Assembly: GCA_036703275.1 (NCBI GenBank)
Contig: DATNPK010000028.1
Location: 62,001-126,000 of the forward strand
Length of the DNA stretch: 64,000 bases
Direction: 5' to 3'
Source of the DNA: Coleofasciculaceae cyanobacterium
GTDB taxonomy: Bacteria; Cyanobacteriota; Cyanobacteriia; Cyanobacteriales; Xenococcaceae
Below, in pieces: positions 9,142 to 16,187 of the stretch. Below the pieces are notes generated by a model. That model did not search any database and was not told the origin of the DNA. It saw nothing but the letters and a program-made list of their open reading frames with translations. Made by a program: the position numbers and the translations under genes. The number at the start of each line of letters is the position of its first letter. Position 1 is the first letter of the stretch.

Positions 9142-9350
9142 ACCTTAGGCATAAAGCTAACCTCTCCTTTAACACCTTTACCTTCGGGTATCCAGAAGGC
9201 TTCATGAGTAGAGATATTATCGTAAAGTGCTTTTTCGTAGACTGAAGGCTGATACTTAACACCAAGCCAGTTACCGTCTTTATCCTTCTGTCTTATCTCG
9301 TATTCTTTCCCGTAGATTGGAATGGCGCACAGTGCTATATGCCCGTGCAT
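9111..9350 (-). CDS. Hypothetical protein, 5' end disturbed by a repeat
   Basis: A 79-residue frame reading MHGHIALCAIPIYGKEYEIR, then DKDGNWLGVKYQPSVYEK and HEAFWIPEGKGVKGEVSFM. Its ATG lies inside a copy of the CATGCACGGGCATA repeat (9339-9352). A better-looking start exists at 9400 (ATGAATCAATCATATCGTAC, reading MNQSYRTDLTDEPVIES), but that frame runs into the repeat and stops. The natural gene was therefore probably 9111-9400 and the repeat broke it. I recognise no family. The C-terminus overlaps the next gene. Confidence 0.4.
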   Translation of the reverse strand: MHGHIALCAIPIYGKEYEIRQKDKDGNWLGVKYQPSVYEKALYDNISTHEAFWIPEGKGVKGEVSFMPKVCAQQWTLPL

Positions 9351-9370
9351 GACTCTATCACGGGTTCATC
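9335..9370. repeat. CCCGTGCATG repeat copy inside a small gene
   Basis: TGCCCGTGCATGACTCTATCACGGG contains the GCCCGTGCATGA core seen also near 11332-11420, 31564-31575 and 34038-34130. Here it interrupts the 5' part of a leftward small gene. Confidence 0.6.
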
Positions 9371-9436
9371 TGTTAAATCAGTACGATATGATTGATTCAT
9401 AACTCTTGTTACCTGTCTTTTTAGCGATTGACAAAT

Positions 9437-9620
9437 TTAATTTAACGAGAGTTTTTCTGATTTTTGCCAGCGATCGCATTTATTTTGACTTTTCAGACAT
9501 CCTCTAAAGTCATTAACAATTTCTTCAATTGATATTGACCTAGTAATTGGTACAGAGATTGAATCTTGATTGGGTTCCAACTGCCACTTTTTTGTTGAGG
9601 CCTGTTTTTTGAGTTACCAT
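9437..9620 (-). pseudogene. Small gene with a frame break at an A6 run
   Basis: ATG at 9620 opens MVTQKTGLNKK. After the run of six A bases the neighbouring frame continues as WQLEPNQDSISVPITRS, ISIEEIVNDFRGCLKSQNKC and on to a TAA at 9437. Neither frame alone makes a sensible protein; joined they give about 60 residues. Either one base was gained or lost in the homopolymer, or the run permits slippage. It lies 39 bp from the 77-residue gene and 36 bp from the next start, consistent with one operon. The family is unknown. Confidence 0.4.
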
Positions 9621-9659
9621 TGTTTTCTAGTTAATCAAAAGAAATAAATAATTAATTAA

Positions 9660-9893
9660 TTAGACTAAATAGGGTTTTGCAGCAATTACGACACTTCCAT
9701 TACTAATAGTCATAGTAGTATCTAAATTGACAGTTAAACTTACAGTAGACGCTTCAGTATCAAAAGTAATCGATGTATTATTGGGTCTAGTTTCGGCGGA
9801 GACAGCTAATTCTAATTTTTGCAGCAATTCTAGAGCTACTAAATAAGCTTGTTGTTCCGAAGTAGCAGAAGCTAAAGAGATTGTTGCAGCCAT
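9660..9893 (-). CDS. Hypothetical protein, 77 residues
   Basis: No recognised family. The first half is helical (ATSEQQAYLVALELLQKLELAV). The second half is rich in Thr/Ser/Val with an alternating beta pattern (SITFDTEASTVSLTVNLDTT and TISNGSVVIAAKPYLV). No signal peptide or membrane segment is evident. An AGG lies 13 bases before the ATG. The beta-rich, small, acidic composition would suit a structural or assembly protein, but this is only a compositional remark. It belongs to the leftward small-gene run. Confidence 0.5.
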   Translation of the reverse strand: MAATISLASATSEQQAYLVALELLQKLELAVSAETRPNNTSITFDTEASTVSLTVNLDTTMTISNGSVVIAAKPYLV

Positions 9894-10014
9894 TTTTATT
9901 GTTACCTAAATGTATTTTTTTTAGTTGCAAAAATAACTTACAAAATCATCTCAAAGTGAGCATAGTGTATCTGCGTACACATGTGTACGCAGATCTATTT
10001 AAACCTATAGCAAA

Positions 10015-10620
10015 CTAAAAATACTTCCTCCATTCCGGTAGAGAATTTACCTTTCCTTCAGGATAGTAGTCCGTTCTTATCGGAGTTACCTTAATCTTCT
10101 TGATAATCCCCCTAGAGTATTCGCCAAACTTTAGCCAGGGTACTTCTTTAGTTTGGAACTTGTTCTCTACGTACCGCTCCAGTCTACGGATAACCCCTGT
10201 AGCTTCAGCCTGAGTACTGCCGTTGACTACAATTTGGCTGTTATCTTTGAGTATCCACCTTGCCCAATGATCGCCCTTGCTATAGCTAGTTATGCTAAGA
10301 GCTTTTGTTCCCTTGAAGTGAGGAATAACAAGCGTGTAGTTGCCAGATATGCTTTTTTTATTGATGTCGCGATAGATAATAGCCAGTTGTGGAATATCTT
10401 GTCCTTTCTTAATCTCCCAACCTTCTGGATAAGAGCTAATGTTTTCTTGCTCTAAGTAGTTGGCAAAATAAGTCATATTATTGAGAGTCTCTATAGCAGA
10501 GTCTTCATCTCTTACCAACAAAGATGTTTTTATAGCTTCTCTTCGCGTATTTTTAGAAGTCTCTGATTTTACATCTTTAAAGTAATTTCGTACTCTTCGG
10601 TTGTGTCCAATACGTATCAT
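10015..10620 (-). CDS. Hypothetical protein, C-terminal part of a frame-broken gene
   Basis: A 201-residue frame from ATG at 10620. It is basic at the start (MIRIGHNRRVRNYFKDVKSE) and has a compact mixed alpha/beta sequence with many aromatic residues (GDHWARWILKDNSQIVV, RRLERYVENKFQTKEVPWLK). The same frame is open upstream to about 10755 (KTKEEIAAKTSVTQSATPNK and onward), and a separate frame at 10760-10939 supplies a plausible N-terminus. The full product was therefore probably about 310 residues. I do not recognise the family. It is the first and largest gene of the leftward run. Confidence 0.5.
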   Translation of the reverse strand: MIRIGHNRRVRNYFKDVKSETSKNTRREAIKTSLLVRDEDSAIETLNNMTYFANYLEQENISSYPEGWEIKKGQDIPQLAIIYRDINKKSISGNYTLVIPHFKGTKALSITSYSKGDHWARWILKDNSQIVVNGSTQAEATGVIRRLERYVENKFQTKEVPWLKFGEYSRGIIKKIKVTPIRTDYYPEGKVNSLPEWRKYF

Positions 10621-10759
10621 TTTTGGGGTTAATTCCCAACTATAAGCATCGTATTTTATTGTATAATTGCCATCTTTTTGTCTTGCCCTTTCTTCATCTA
10701 ATTTATTAGGGGTAGCACTTTGAGTAACACTAGTTTTTGCAGCAATTTCTTCTTTAGTT

Positions 10760-10939
10760 TTACCTGGAAATTAAATCTTTTTTAGCATCATCAAACTCTT
10801 TCCTACTCTCCTTCATATCTGATATTTCTTCTTTAATATCTAAGGTATTAGAAATAATATCTTCTATTGCATCCAAAGTGTCCGAAGCCTTTGCTAATTT
10901 GTTAACAACTCTAGAAGTATTGTTTAAATTTTCAGGCAT
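10760..10939 (-). pseudogene. N-terminal part of the frame-broken gene
   Basis: ATG at 10939 opens a 59-residue helical, acidic segment: MPENLNNTSRVVNKLAKASD, then TLDAIEDIISNTLDIKEEIS, ending DAKKDLISR at a TAA (10760). One base later in register, the downstream frame continues without a start codon into the 10015-10620 protein. The join point is AAAAAAGATTTAATTTCCAGG followed by the TAA. A simple indel is the plainest explanation; a +1 recoding event at AGG-TAA cannot be excluded from sequence. Confidence 0.4.
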
Positions 10940-11088
10940 GAAGTTATAAGCGTTCTCTGTGATTACACCACCTCTACGTAAAGCGTTCCCACACCGACGC
11001 AGAGAATTCGTGCGTCCTTAGGAAGTTTAGACAGCACCATGCAGATCGATAAATACAGTCCATCCAGCATCGGAGCCAGTTTAGCGAA
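10940..11088. repeat. Repeat-derived intergenic sequence
   Basis: The segment TGCGTCGGTGTGGGAACGC (minus-strand reading, around 10985-11005) resembles repeats that in other cyanobacteria are mistranslated as LRRCGNALRR-type peptides. It separates the small-gene run from the IS982-type remnant. No intact gene is visible. Confidence 0.35.
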
Positions 11089-11320
11089 TTAATCACTCGA
11101 TCTCAAAAGAATATGAAACAGAAGCTTGTTCAACTGATTGACCAAATTCTTGGGCGTAAAAGAGCGATAACATCGAGACTGTCAACGACCAACTCAAAAA
11201 TATCTTTCAAATCGAACATTCAATCCAGCGTAGTATGGGGAATTTTTTAGTAAATCTGAGGGCTGGATTGATTGCTTATACCTATCTACCTAACAACGCG
11301 CTGAATCGCTTTGTGGGGGT
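11089..11320 (+). pseudogene. IS982-type transposase remnant (3' end)
   Basis: The plus strand encodes the last third of an IS982-family transposase in two frames. First comes LITRSQKNMKQKLVQLIDQ and ILGRKRAI. After a two-base shift near 11169-11172 comes [20 protein letters not shown], followed by [18 protein letters not shown]. This matches the conserved RKRA.IETINDQLKN.QIEH end of the family. The 5' two thirds and the catalytic region are absent, so it is dead. It borders a cluster of palindromic repeats and the ssuE/metB deletion junction, and could have been involved in that rearrangement. Confidence 0.75.
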
Positions 11321-11565
11321 TCACGGTCAAGCCCGTGCATGATTCCCGTGCATGGTATATGCGTAGCGGTATCCGCTATAGACACCTTCGGACGATGCCC
11401 GTGCATGACTAGCGGCGGCTTTTGGGACAGAATCTTCTGACCCAAAACGCGCCTTAGCTTCGCAAATGTGACCGAAGGGCGGAGTGCGGTTTATCCGTGA
11501 ATCATGCACGGGCTTTAGTATAAGCGCCTGGGGGCGCGTCCCGCACCGAGGCCCCCCATTGAAGC
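11320..11565. repeat. Cluster of CCCGTGCATG/GCATGCACGGG palindromic repeats
   Basis: At least four copies of CCGTGCATG or its complement (around 11332, 11347, 11398 and 11503). They are joined to segments such as TAGACACCTTCGGA that also occur at 34073-34087. The region is much more GC-rich than its surroundings and has no convincing gene; a frame running right through it is an artefact of the repeats. Confidence 0.65.
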
Positions 11566-11627
11566 GACTCAATCAAGACACCGTAGTATTGATTTAGAGC
11601 CAATTGAATTACTGGCACTACCTTCTG

Positions 11628-12026
11628 CTACTTTCTAACTTGGTCGAACTCACGTCGTCCAGACGTTCGCGTACCCCCAGAACTCTGGGCTTCTGCCAGA
11701 CCAGCAAAATAAACAGAACCTAAAATATATCTTGCCCCTAACTCGGACAAAACTGGTTTGAGAGCATAGTCAACTGACAATAAATGAGCGATCGTGCCTG
11801 CTGTAGCAAGAAGCAGAATGACTTTACCAGATAAAGCTTTTTGAGGCAGCAAATCTAAAAATGCTTTCAATACTCCTGTATAAGCAGTTTTATAAATGGG
11901 AGTGACGATAATTAAAGCATCGGCTTTGGCAATTAAAGCTTTTGTTGGTTCGAGGTTAGGACTGTCATAACGACCAAAAATTAAATCTTCAGCAGGCAGA
12001 TCGCGAACAGAAATAATTTCGGTTTG

Positions 12027-12030
<4 letters not shown>
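11628..12030 (-). pseudogene. NADPH-dependent FMN reductase (SsuE-type), both ends lost
   Basis: The central part of an SsuE-like flavin reductase is preserved: EIISVRDLPAEDLIFGRYDS, then ADALIIVTPIYKTAYTGVLK, DLLPQKALSGKVILLLATAG and SVDYALKPVLSELGARY. SsuE supplies reduced FMN to alkanesulfonate monooxygenase. The first 35-40 residues, including the FMN-phosphate loop, are missing because the gene is cut at about 12027. Beyond the cut the frame runs into antisense metB sequence. The C-terminus is replaced by repeat-like sequence (AQSSGGTRTSGRREFD). It should be non-functional. Confidence 0.8.
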
Positions 12031-12696
<666 letters not shown>

Positions 12697-12751
12697 CTAA
12701 AAACTAGCTAATCAACAGCGTAGTCTAGTCAATTGAAAACTGCTGTAAGCT

Positions 12752-13528
12752 TTAAAAGTTGAATTGAATCGGTAAACCGTCCTGAAAAGTCAATAATTCT
12801 CCTGAGCGAATGGGAGTCCAAATCTCGTTATCAGTTAGGGGAGTAGTAGCAATAATAGCGACGCGATCGCTCTTATTTGTCAACTCGTTAAAATCTACCG
12901 TTAAATCTCGATCAATTAAATGGGCTGCTGCAAAAGGTGCTTGGCGCACAATGTAACAAAGTTGGGTAGAACAATGGGCAAAGAAACTTTCTCCATCGGC
13001 AAGTAGATAATTAAATATGCCTTTGGCTGCTAATTTTTTAGTAATGCTATTCAGCACTGAATACAATTGTGGCAAAGGAGGCTTACTGTTGGGAAAGTTT
13101 TGACGCAAGGTTTCTAAAATCAGACAAAAAGCCTTTTCGCTGTCGGTATCTCCCACTGGTTGATAAAATTGCATCGGTTCGAGTTCAAAAAAAGCTAAAT
13201 CACCATTGTGAGCAAATACCCAATAGCGTCCCCACAATTGCCGACTAAAAGGATGGCAGTTTTCGAGGAGAATCTTTCCTTGAGTCGCTTTACGGATGTG
13301 GGCGATGACGTGGGTAGAATGAATAGGATAGCGTCGCACTAATTCTGCGACAGAAGAACTACTCGAAGGTTTAGAATCTATAAAAAGCTGACAGCCTTTG
13401 CCTTCAAAAAAAGCAATCCCCCATCCATCGCGATGATCGTCAGTTTTTCCGCCCCTGGTTGAAAAACCCTCGAAAGAAAAGCAAATATCGGTGGGAACGT
13501 TACAGTTCATACCAAGTAGTTGACACAT
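12752..13528 (-). CDS. Class II glutamine amidotransferase (YafJ/GATase_4 type)
   Basis: An N-terminal-nucleophile amidohydrolase of the single-domain GATase_4 group. I start it at the ATG at 13528, not at the longer frame opening at 13582, because this makes Cys2 (MCQLLGMNCNVPTD) the N-terminal nucleophile required by the mechanism. The glutamine-site residues follow: HDHRDGWGIAFF-like DDHRDGWGIAF, then AHIRKATQGKILLENCHPF and FAHNGDL. Length is 258 residues. What it amidates or hydrolyses is unknown. It sits intact between two pseudogenes, so it is under different selection from them. Confidence 0.85.
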   Translation of the reverse strand: MCQLLGMNCNVPTDICFSFEGFSTRGGKTDDHRDGWGIAFFEGKGCQLFIDSKPSSSSSVAELVRRYPIHSTHVIAHIRKATQGKILLENCHPFSRQLWGRYWVFAHNGDLAFFELEPMQFYQPVGDTDSEKAFCLILETLRQNFPNSKPPLPQLYSVLNSITKKLAAKGIFNYLLADGESFFAHCSTQLCYIVRQAPFAAAHLIDRDLTVDFNELTNKSDRVAIIATTPLTDNEIWTPIRSGELLTFQDGLPIQFNF

Positions 13529-13721
13529 ATCCTCTATAGCGTTAATTGTTAATTGTGAGTTAGCGCGGTCATGGAGAGCCATTCCGGTTTTTGTTATTCT
13601 ATATGTTTTTGAAATAAATTTTATTTGTATTTAGAAATATTTTGGATAAGATGGTAATTTAAGAAGGTTGACTCGCTTGCCGAAAAATCTCGACCGAATT
13701 TTTCATAGGAGATAAACAAAT

Positions 13722-14091
13722 ATGGTAGATGTATGTTGTGGCCCTGGCTATGCTTTTCCCAAGCAGCAATGAAAGCCGAACCAGAAAAGGTATTATATGC
13801 GATCGCGCTTTTACTGGAACAGGAATCGAACAACCCGATTATTTAGCGACAATAGATGTCGCTCCAGACTCTCCTACCTATTCTCAAATTCGCTGTTTGG
13901 CATTTGGGATAACCAATTTTATCCAGATTTAGCCAAAAAAGGTTCTTACTTACTACAAATCGACTGCGATCGAGAAAAGGGAGGACTTTCCCTTAAGCAA
14001 GATTTTTAGGTAGACTTTGGTAAAGAAAGCAGCCCGCGCTCAGGAAATGCGTTATCCATGGGGTGATTGTACTTCCGATATTTGGCTCTGA
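13722..14091 (+). pseudogene. Selenium-binding protein 56 / methanethiol oxidase family, degraded
   Basis: The original start survives: AGGAG at 13707-13711 and ATG at 13722 open MVDVCCGPGYAFPK, the SBP56 N-terminus with its CC motif. Frameshifts follow at once: AAMKAEPEKVLYAIAL, then GTGIEQPDYLATIDVAPDSP and TYSQ in other frames. A large internal deletion then joins to the C-terminal part LFGIWDNQFYPDLAKKGSY, LLQIDCDREKGGLSLKQDF, a TAG, and PWGDCTSDIWL ending at 14091. Only about 120 of roughly 450 residues remain. The family oxidises methanethiol in bacteria; this copy is dead. Confidence 0.85.
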
Positions 14092-14210
14092 AAAGACACA
14101 CAACCACAACATAAAAAACAGATCGGTGTAGATGACCTAGAGATACAAGACCTAATTGAAACTAAAGTTATCTTTTTATCAAAAGTAAATTTATCACGCA
14201 TTTTTATACT

Positions 14211-14242
14211 TATCCCCCTAGTATAAAAGTTACTTAGGGGAT
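14211..14242 (+). terminator. Probable intrinsic terminator
   Basis: ATCCCCCTAGTA (14211-14222 region) pairs with TACTTAGGGGAT ending at 14242, around a short AT loop, and is followed by TTATTTTG. It probably once served the degraded SBP56 gene, which ends 120 bp upstream. Confidence 0.55.
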
Positions 14243-14598
14243 TTATTTTGTCCGAGCCAAATGGCGATCGCTTTTATTAATTAAGCGGGGAGTATTAAAA
14301 AGTTCTTGATCGCGATAGCTTCATATACTTTGGACAACTTCAGATCATTACTTGTGAGAATATTTCTGCGATCGCTCTACTCGAACTCAGATTAAGCGAT
14401 CGCTTCCCTTGATGAAGCCAAACTCAACTATCAAAAACAGCAGTACGAACACTCATTGAAAGTGTCAGACTATCAAACAAGAAATCTAGAAGCAGCAGGA
14501 ATAATGAAAATATAATAGCGATCGCCAAACGAGAATCCAACACTTAAAAATCAATCTTTCTGACTACTCCCAGCAATAGAAGCGATCGCTCTTGGTAA
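14243..14598. other. Intergenic region with several HIP1 sites
   Basis: About 355 bp with at least five GCGATCGC or GCGATC sites and no supported gene. Short frames on the plus strand (for example EAKLNYQKQQYEHSLKVSDY around 14413-14474) look like coding remnants but have no start or family match. Confidence 0.4.
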
Positions 14599-14916
14599 CT
14601 ACCGCTTTTGGGATTCGACCGATTCAAAATAATCTGGGAGGCTGATTATTCGTGCTTTTTGCCCTTCAAAAATGACTACAGGAATTACCTTATTTAGTAC
14701 GGCGTTGGTAATGCCAGAGCGCATTTTTTTAAAGAATTTGTTGTCAGGCAGCGTATCAGTAAACTTTTCAACCGTACTTACTTTATGAACATAGTTTTCA
14801 CCATCTTCCTTGATGGTAATGATTGCCTTTGAGCCATTATCCGCAATAGCGAGGTACTGTTCTGTGATGGATTCCTTATTTTGTCTGAGGTATTCTTCAA
14901 CTGTCATTTTTGCCAT
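14599..14916 (-). CDS. Hypothetical protein, 105 residues
   Basis: No recognised family. It opens MAKMTVEEYLRQNKESITEQ and continues with a beta-type segment (YLAIADNGSKAIITIKEDGE), a helical middle (KKMRSGITNAVLNKVIPVV) and a short tail. The start is well supported: AAGGAG lies eight bases before the ATG at 14916. No membrane segment. It stands alone, with noncoding DNA on both sides. Confidence 0.6.
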   Translation of the reverse strand: MAKMTVEEYLRQNKESITEQYLAIADNGSKAIITIKEDGENYVHKVSTVEKFTDTLPDNKFFKKMRSGITNAVLNKVIPVVIFEGQKARIISLPDYFESVESQKR

Positions 14917-15399
14917 ATATGCTACTCCTTAATAGTAATGTCAATTACAGTTAAACCAGTGACATCGCTCCTTTTCAACGACGAAAAACAAACAAATTAC
15001 CAATTCTCCCTCGTCCTATTCTCGTATTTTCATCCAGGTAAGAAGTAATCCATAACGCCTTATTTCTCAAGAAATCTAATACTCTTATAGTTTCATCAAT
15101 TGATGTTGTAGAGAAGATCTCAAAATTGAGCCTCAAAAATGATCGAGTCCTGAAGGGTATTCATATTACGACTATTACGACGATGAACTCATTCGCGATC
15201 CGTAAGCTAAGCGGAGCTTAATCGCTCTCGCTACACTCGAGAGGAACAGATCTAATAAGTATTAAATAGTTCTTCTCTTCTTTACGCTTTGTTTGTCCTC
15301 AATGCAGACATAGGTTGAATCTCACTTTGATTGACCTAAATGCGGTTGGATGGATAATTCGACAACGCGCGATCGCTACGGGTATACCCATTCGGGTAC
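14917..15399. other. Intergenic region without a supported gene
   Basis: About 480 bp. It has many stops in all frames and repeat-like scraps (GAACTCATTCGCGATCCGTAAGC and similar). I see nothing that I can name. Confidence 0.4.
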
Positions 15400-15480
15400 G
15401 ACGCGAAGGACGCGACGTGGCTAGTCCTAAAGGATAAGCTTCGCCCTAAAGGACTAGCTTCGCGTCGCAAATCATGCGGT
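15400..15480. repeat. Palindromic repeat, CCTAAAGGACTAGCTTCGCG family
   Basis: Contains GACGCGAAGGACGCGACG, CTAGTCCTAAAGGATAAGC and CCTAAAGGACTAGCTTCGCG in a row. The stretch from AAGCTTCGCCCT to CAAATCATGC is almost the same as at 31529-31569 (one or two differences over about 40 bp). Confidence 0.75.
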
Positions 15481-15587
15481 GGGTATATCGCCGAAAGGCG
15501 TTTATCCTCATTGCGGTAAGGACAAGTACCCGTCGTATTGGGTGCAAAGGGATGCTGAGCAAGACAGAAACAATGATGGTGGGAATT

Positions 15588-15929
15588 TTAGTAGCCGTGA
15601 GGAAGGTATTGATTTACATCAACTTGGTCTTGAACATTAGTTTGATTCGCATCTTGAACAATTGCGTTACCAGTACCAACAGCAGCAGCTTCGTTAGCGT
15701 TTAATTGGACTGAAGTTTGAGCATCAGGAGTGGAATAACCGTAGCCACCTAAGTCTAATTGGTTTTGGTAGCTAGTTTGGTCGGTGTTTTGGTGGATGAG
15801 GTTACTAGTACCGACAGCAGCAGCAGAATTTGTATTGTTTTGAATGCTAGTCTGAGCGTCTTGAGCGAAAGCAGTTAAAGGAGCGAAAGCGATAACAGCA
15901 GTAAGAATGGATAATGTAGTTTTTTTCAT
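15588..15929 (-). CDS. Small secreted protein with two Asn/Gln-rich repeats
   Basis: A 113-residue protein with a clear Sec signal peptide (MKKTTLSILTAVIAFAPLTA, cleavage at AFA-QDA). The mature part consists of two imperfect repeats of about 45 residues: DAQTSIQNNTNSAAAVGTSN plus LIHQNTDQTSYQNQLDL, and DAQTSVQLNANEAAAVGTGN plus AIVQDANQTNVQDQVDV. Regular Q-x-N and N-x-x-Q spacing recalls curlin-type or other amyloid beta-repeats, but I cannot assign the family. GAGG lies nine bases before the ATG. A palindromic repeat copy lies just beyond each end of this gene. Confidence 0.75.
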   Translation of the reverse strand: MKKTTLSILTAVIAFAPLTAFAQDAQTSIQNNTNSAAAVGTSNLIHQNTDQTSYQNQLDLGGYGYSTPDAQTSVQLNANEAAAVGTGNAIVQDANQTNVQDQVDVNQYLPHGY

Positions 15930-16036
15930 GGTTTAAGACCTCGTAAAAGTAAAATTTAGTGTGTTTTGCTTACATTCACTAGTTACGATTGATCTATTTT
16001 TTTTATGCAGATTTAGATTTACTTTTAATTTGTAAA

Positions 16037-16085
16037 GAAGCGAATCCTAAAGGACGACGCGGAGCTAGTCCTTTAGGGCATATGC
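16037..16085. repeat. Palindromic repeat, CTAGTCCTTTAGG family
   Basis: AATCCTAAAGGACGACGCGG followed by AGCTAGTCCTTTAGGGCATA; the two halves can fold on each other. It lies in the promoter region of the secreted-repeat gene. Confidence 0.7.
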
Positions 16086-16187
16086 ACTAAGAAGTTAGCT
16101 AAAATCAATCAGTTAATCTTAACTGGTCACCAATGGCTAAAAGCTAATAGCTATTAGCTTTTAACACTTACATCCCCAAATCTTAGT

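Noticed and set aside
10962-11036. Minus-strand peptide MVLSKLPKDARILCVGVGT, like the start of a methyltransferase
   Set aside because: Most of it is encoded by a repeat-like stretch (GTCGGTGTGGGAACGC), and it stops after 25 codons.
11332-11565. Possible CRISPR array
   Set aside because: The CCGTGCATG copies are irregularly spaced, in both orientations and palindromic with neighbours. There is no constant repeat-spacer length, and no cas gene is present.
11327-11572. Minus-strand open frame of 81 codons through the repeat cluster
   Set aside because: It consists of translated palindromic repeats (HGNHARA, HDSR) and has no ribosome-binding site.
13729-14009. Two overlapping plus-strand small open frames
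   Set aside because: They are accidental frames of the SBP56 pseudogene.
15474-15704. Plus-strand open frame of 76 codons
   Set aside because: It is mostly antisense to the secreted-repeat protein, which has a signal peptide and ribosome-binding site.
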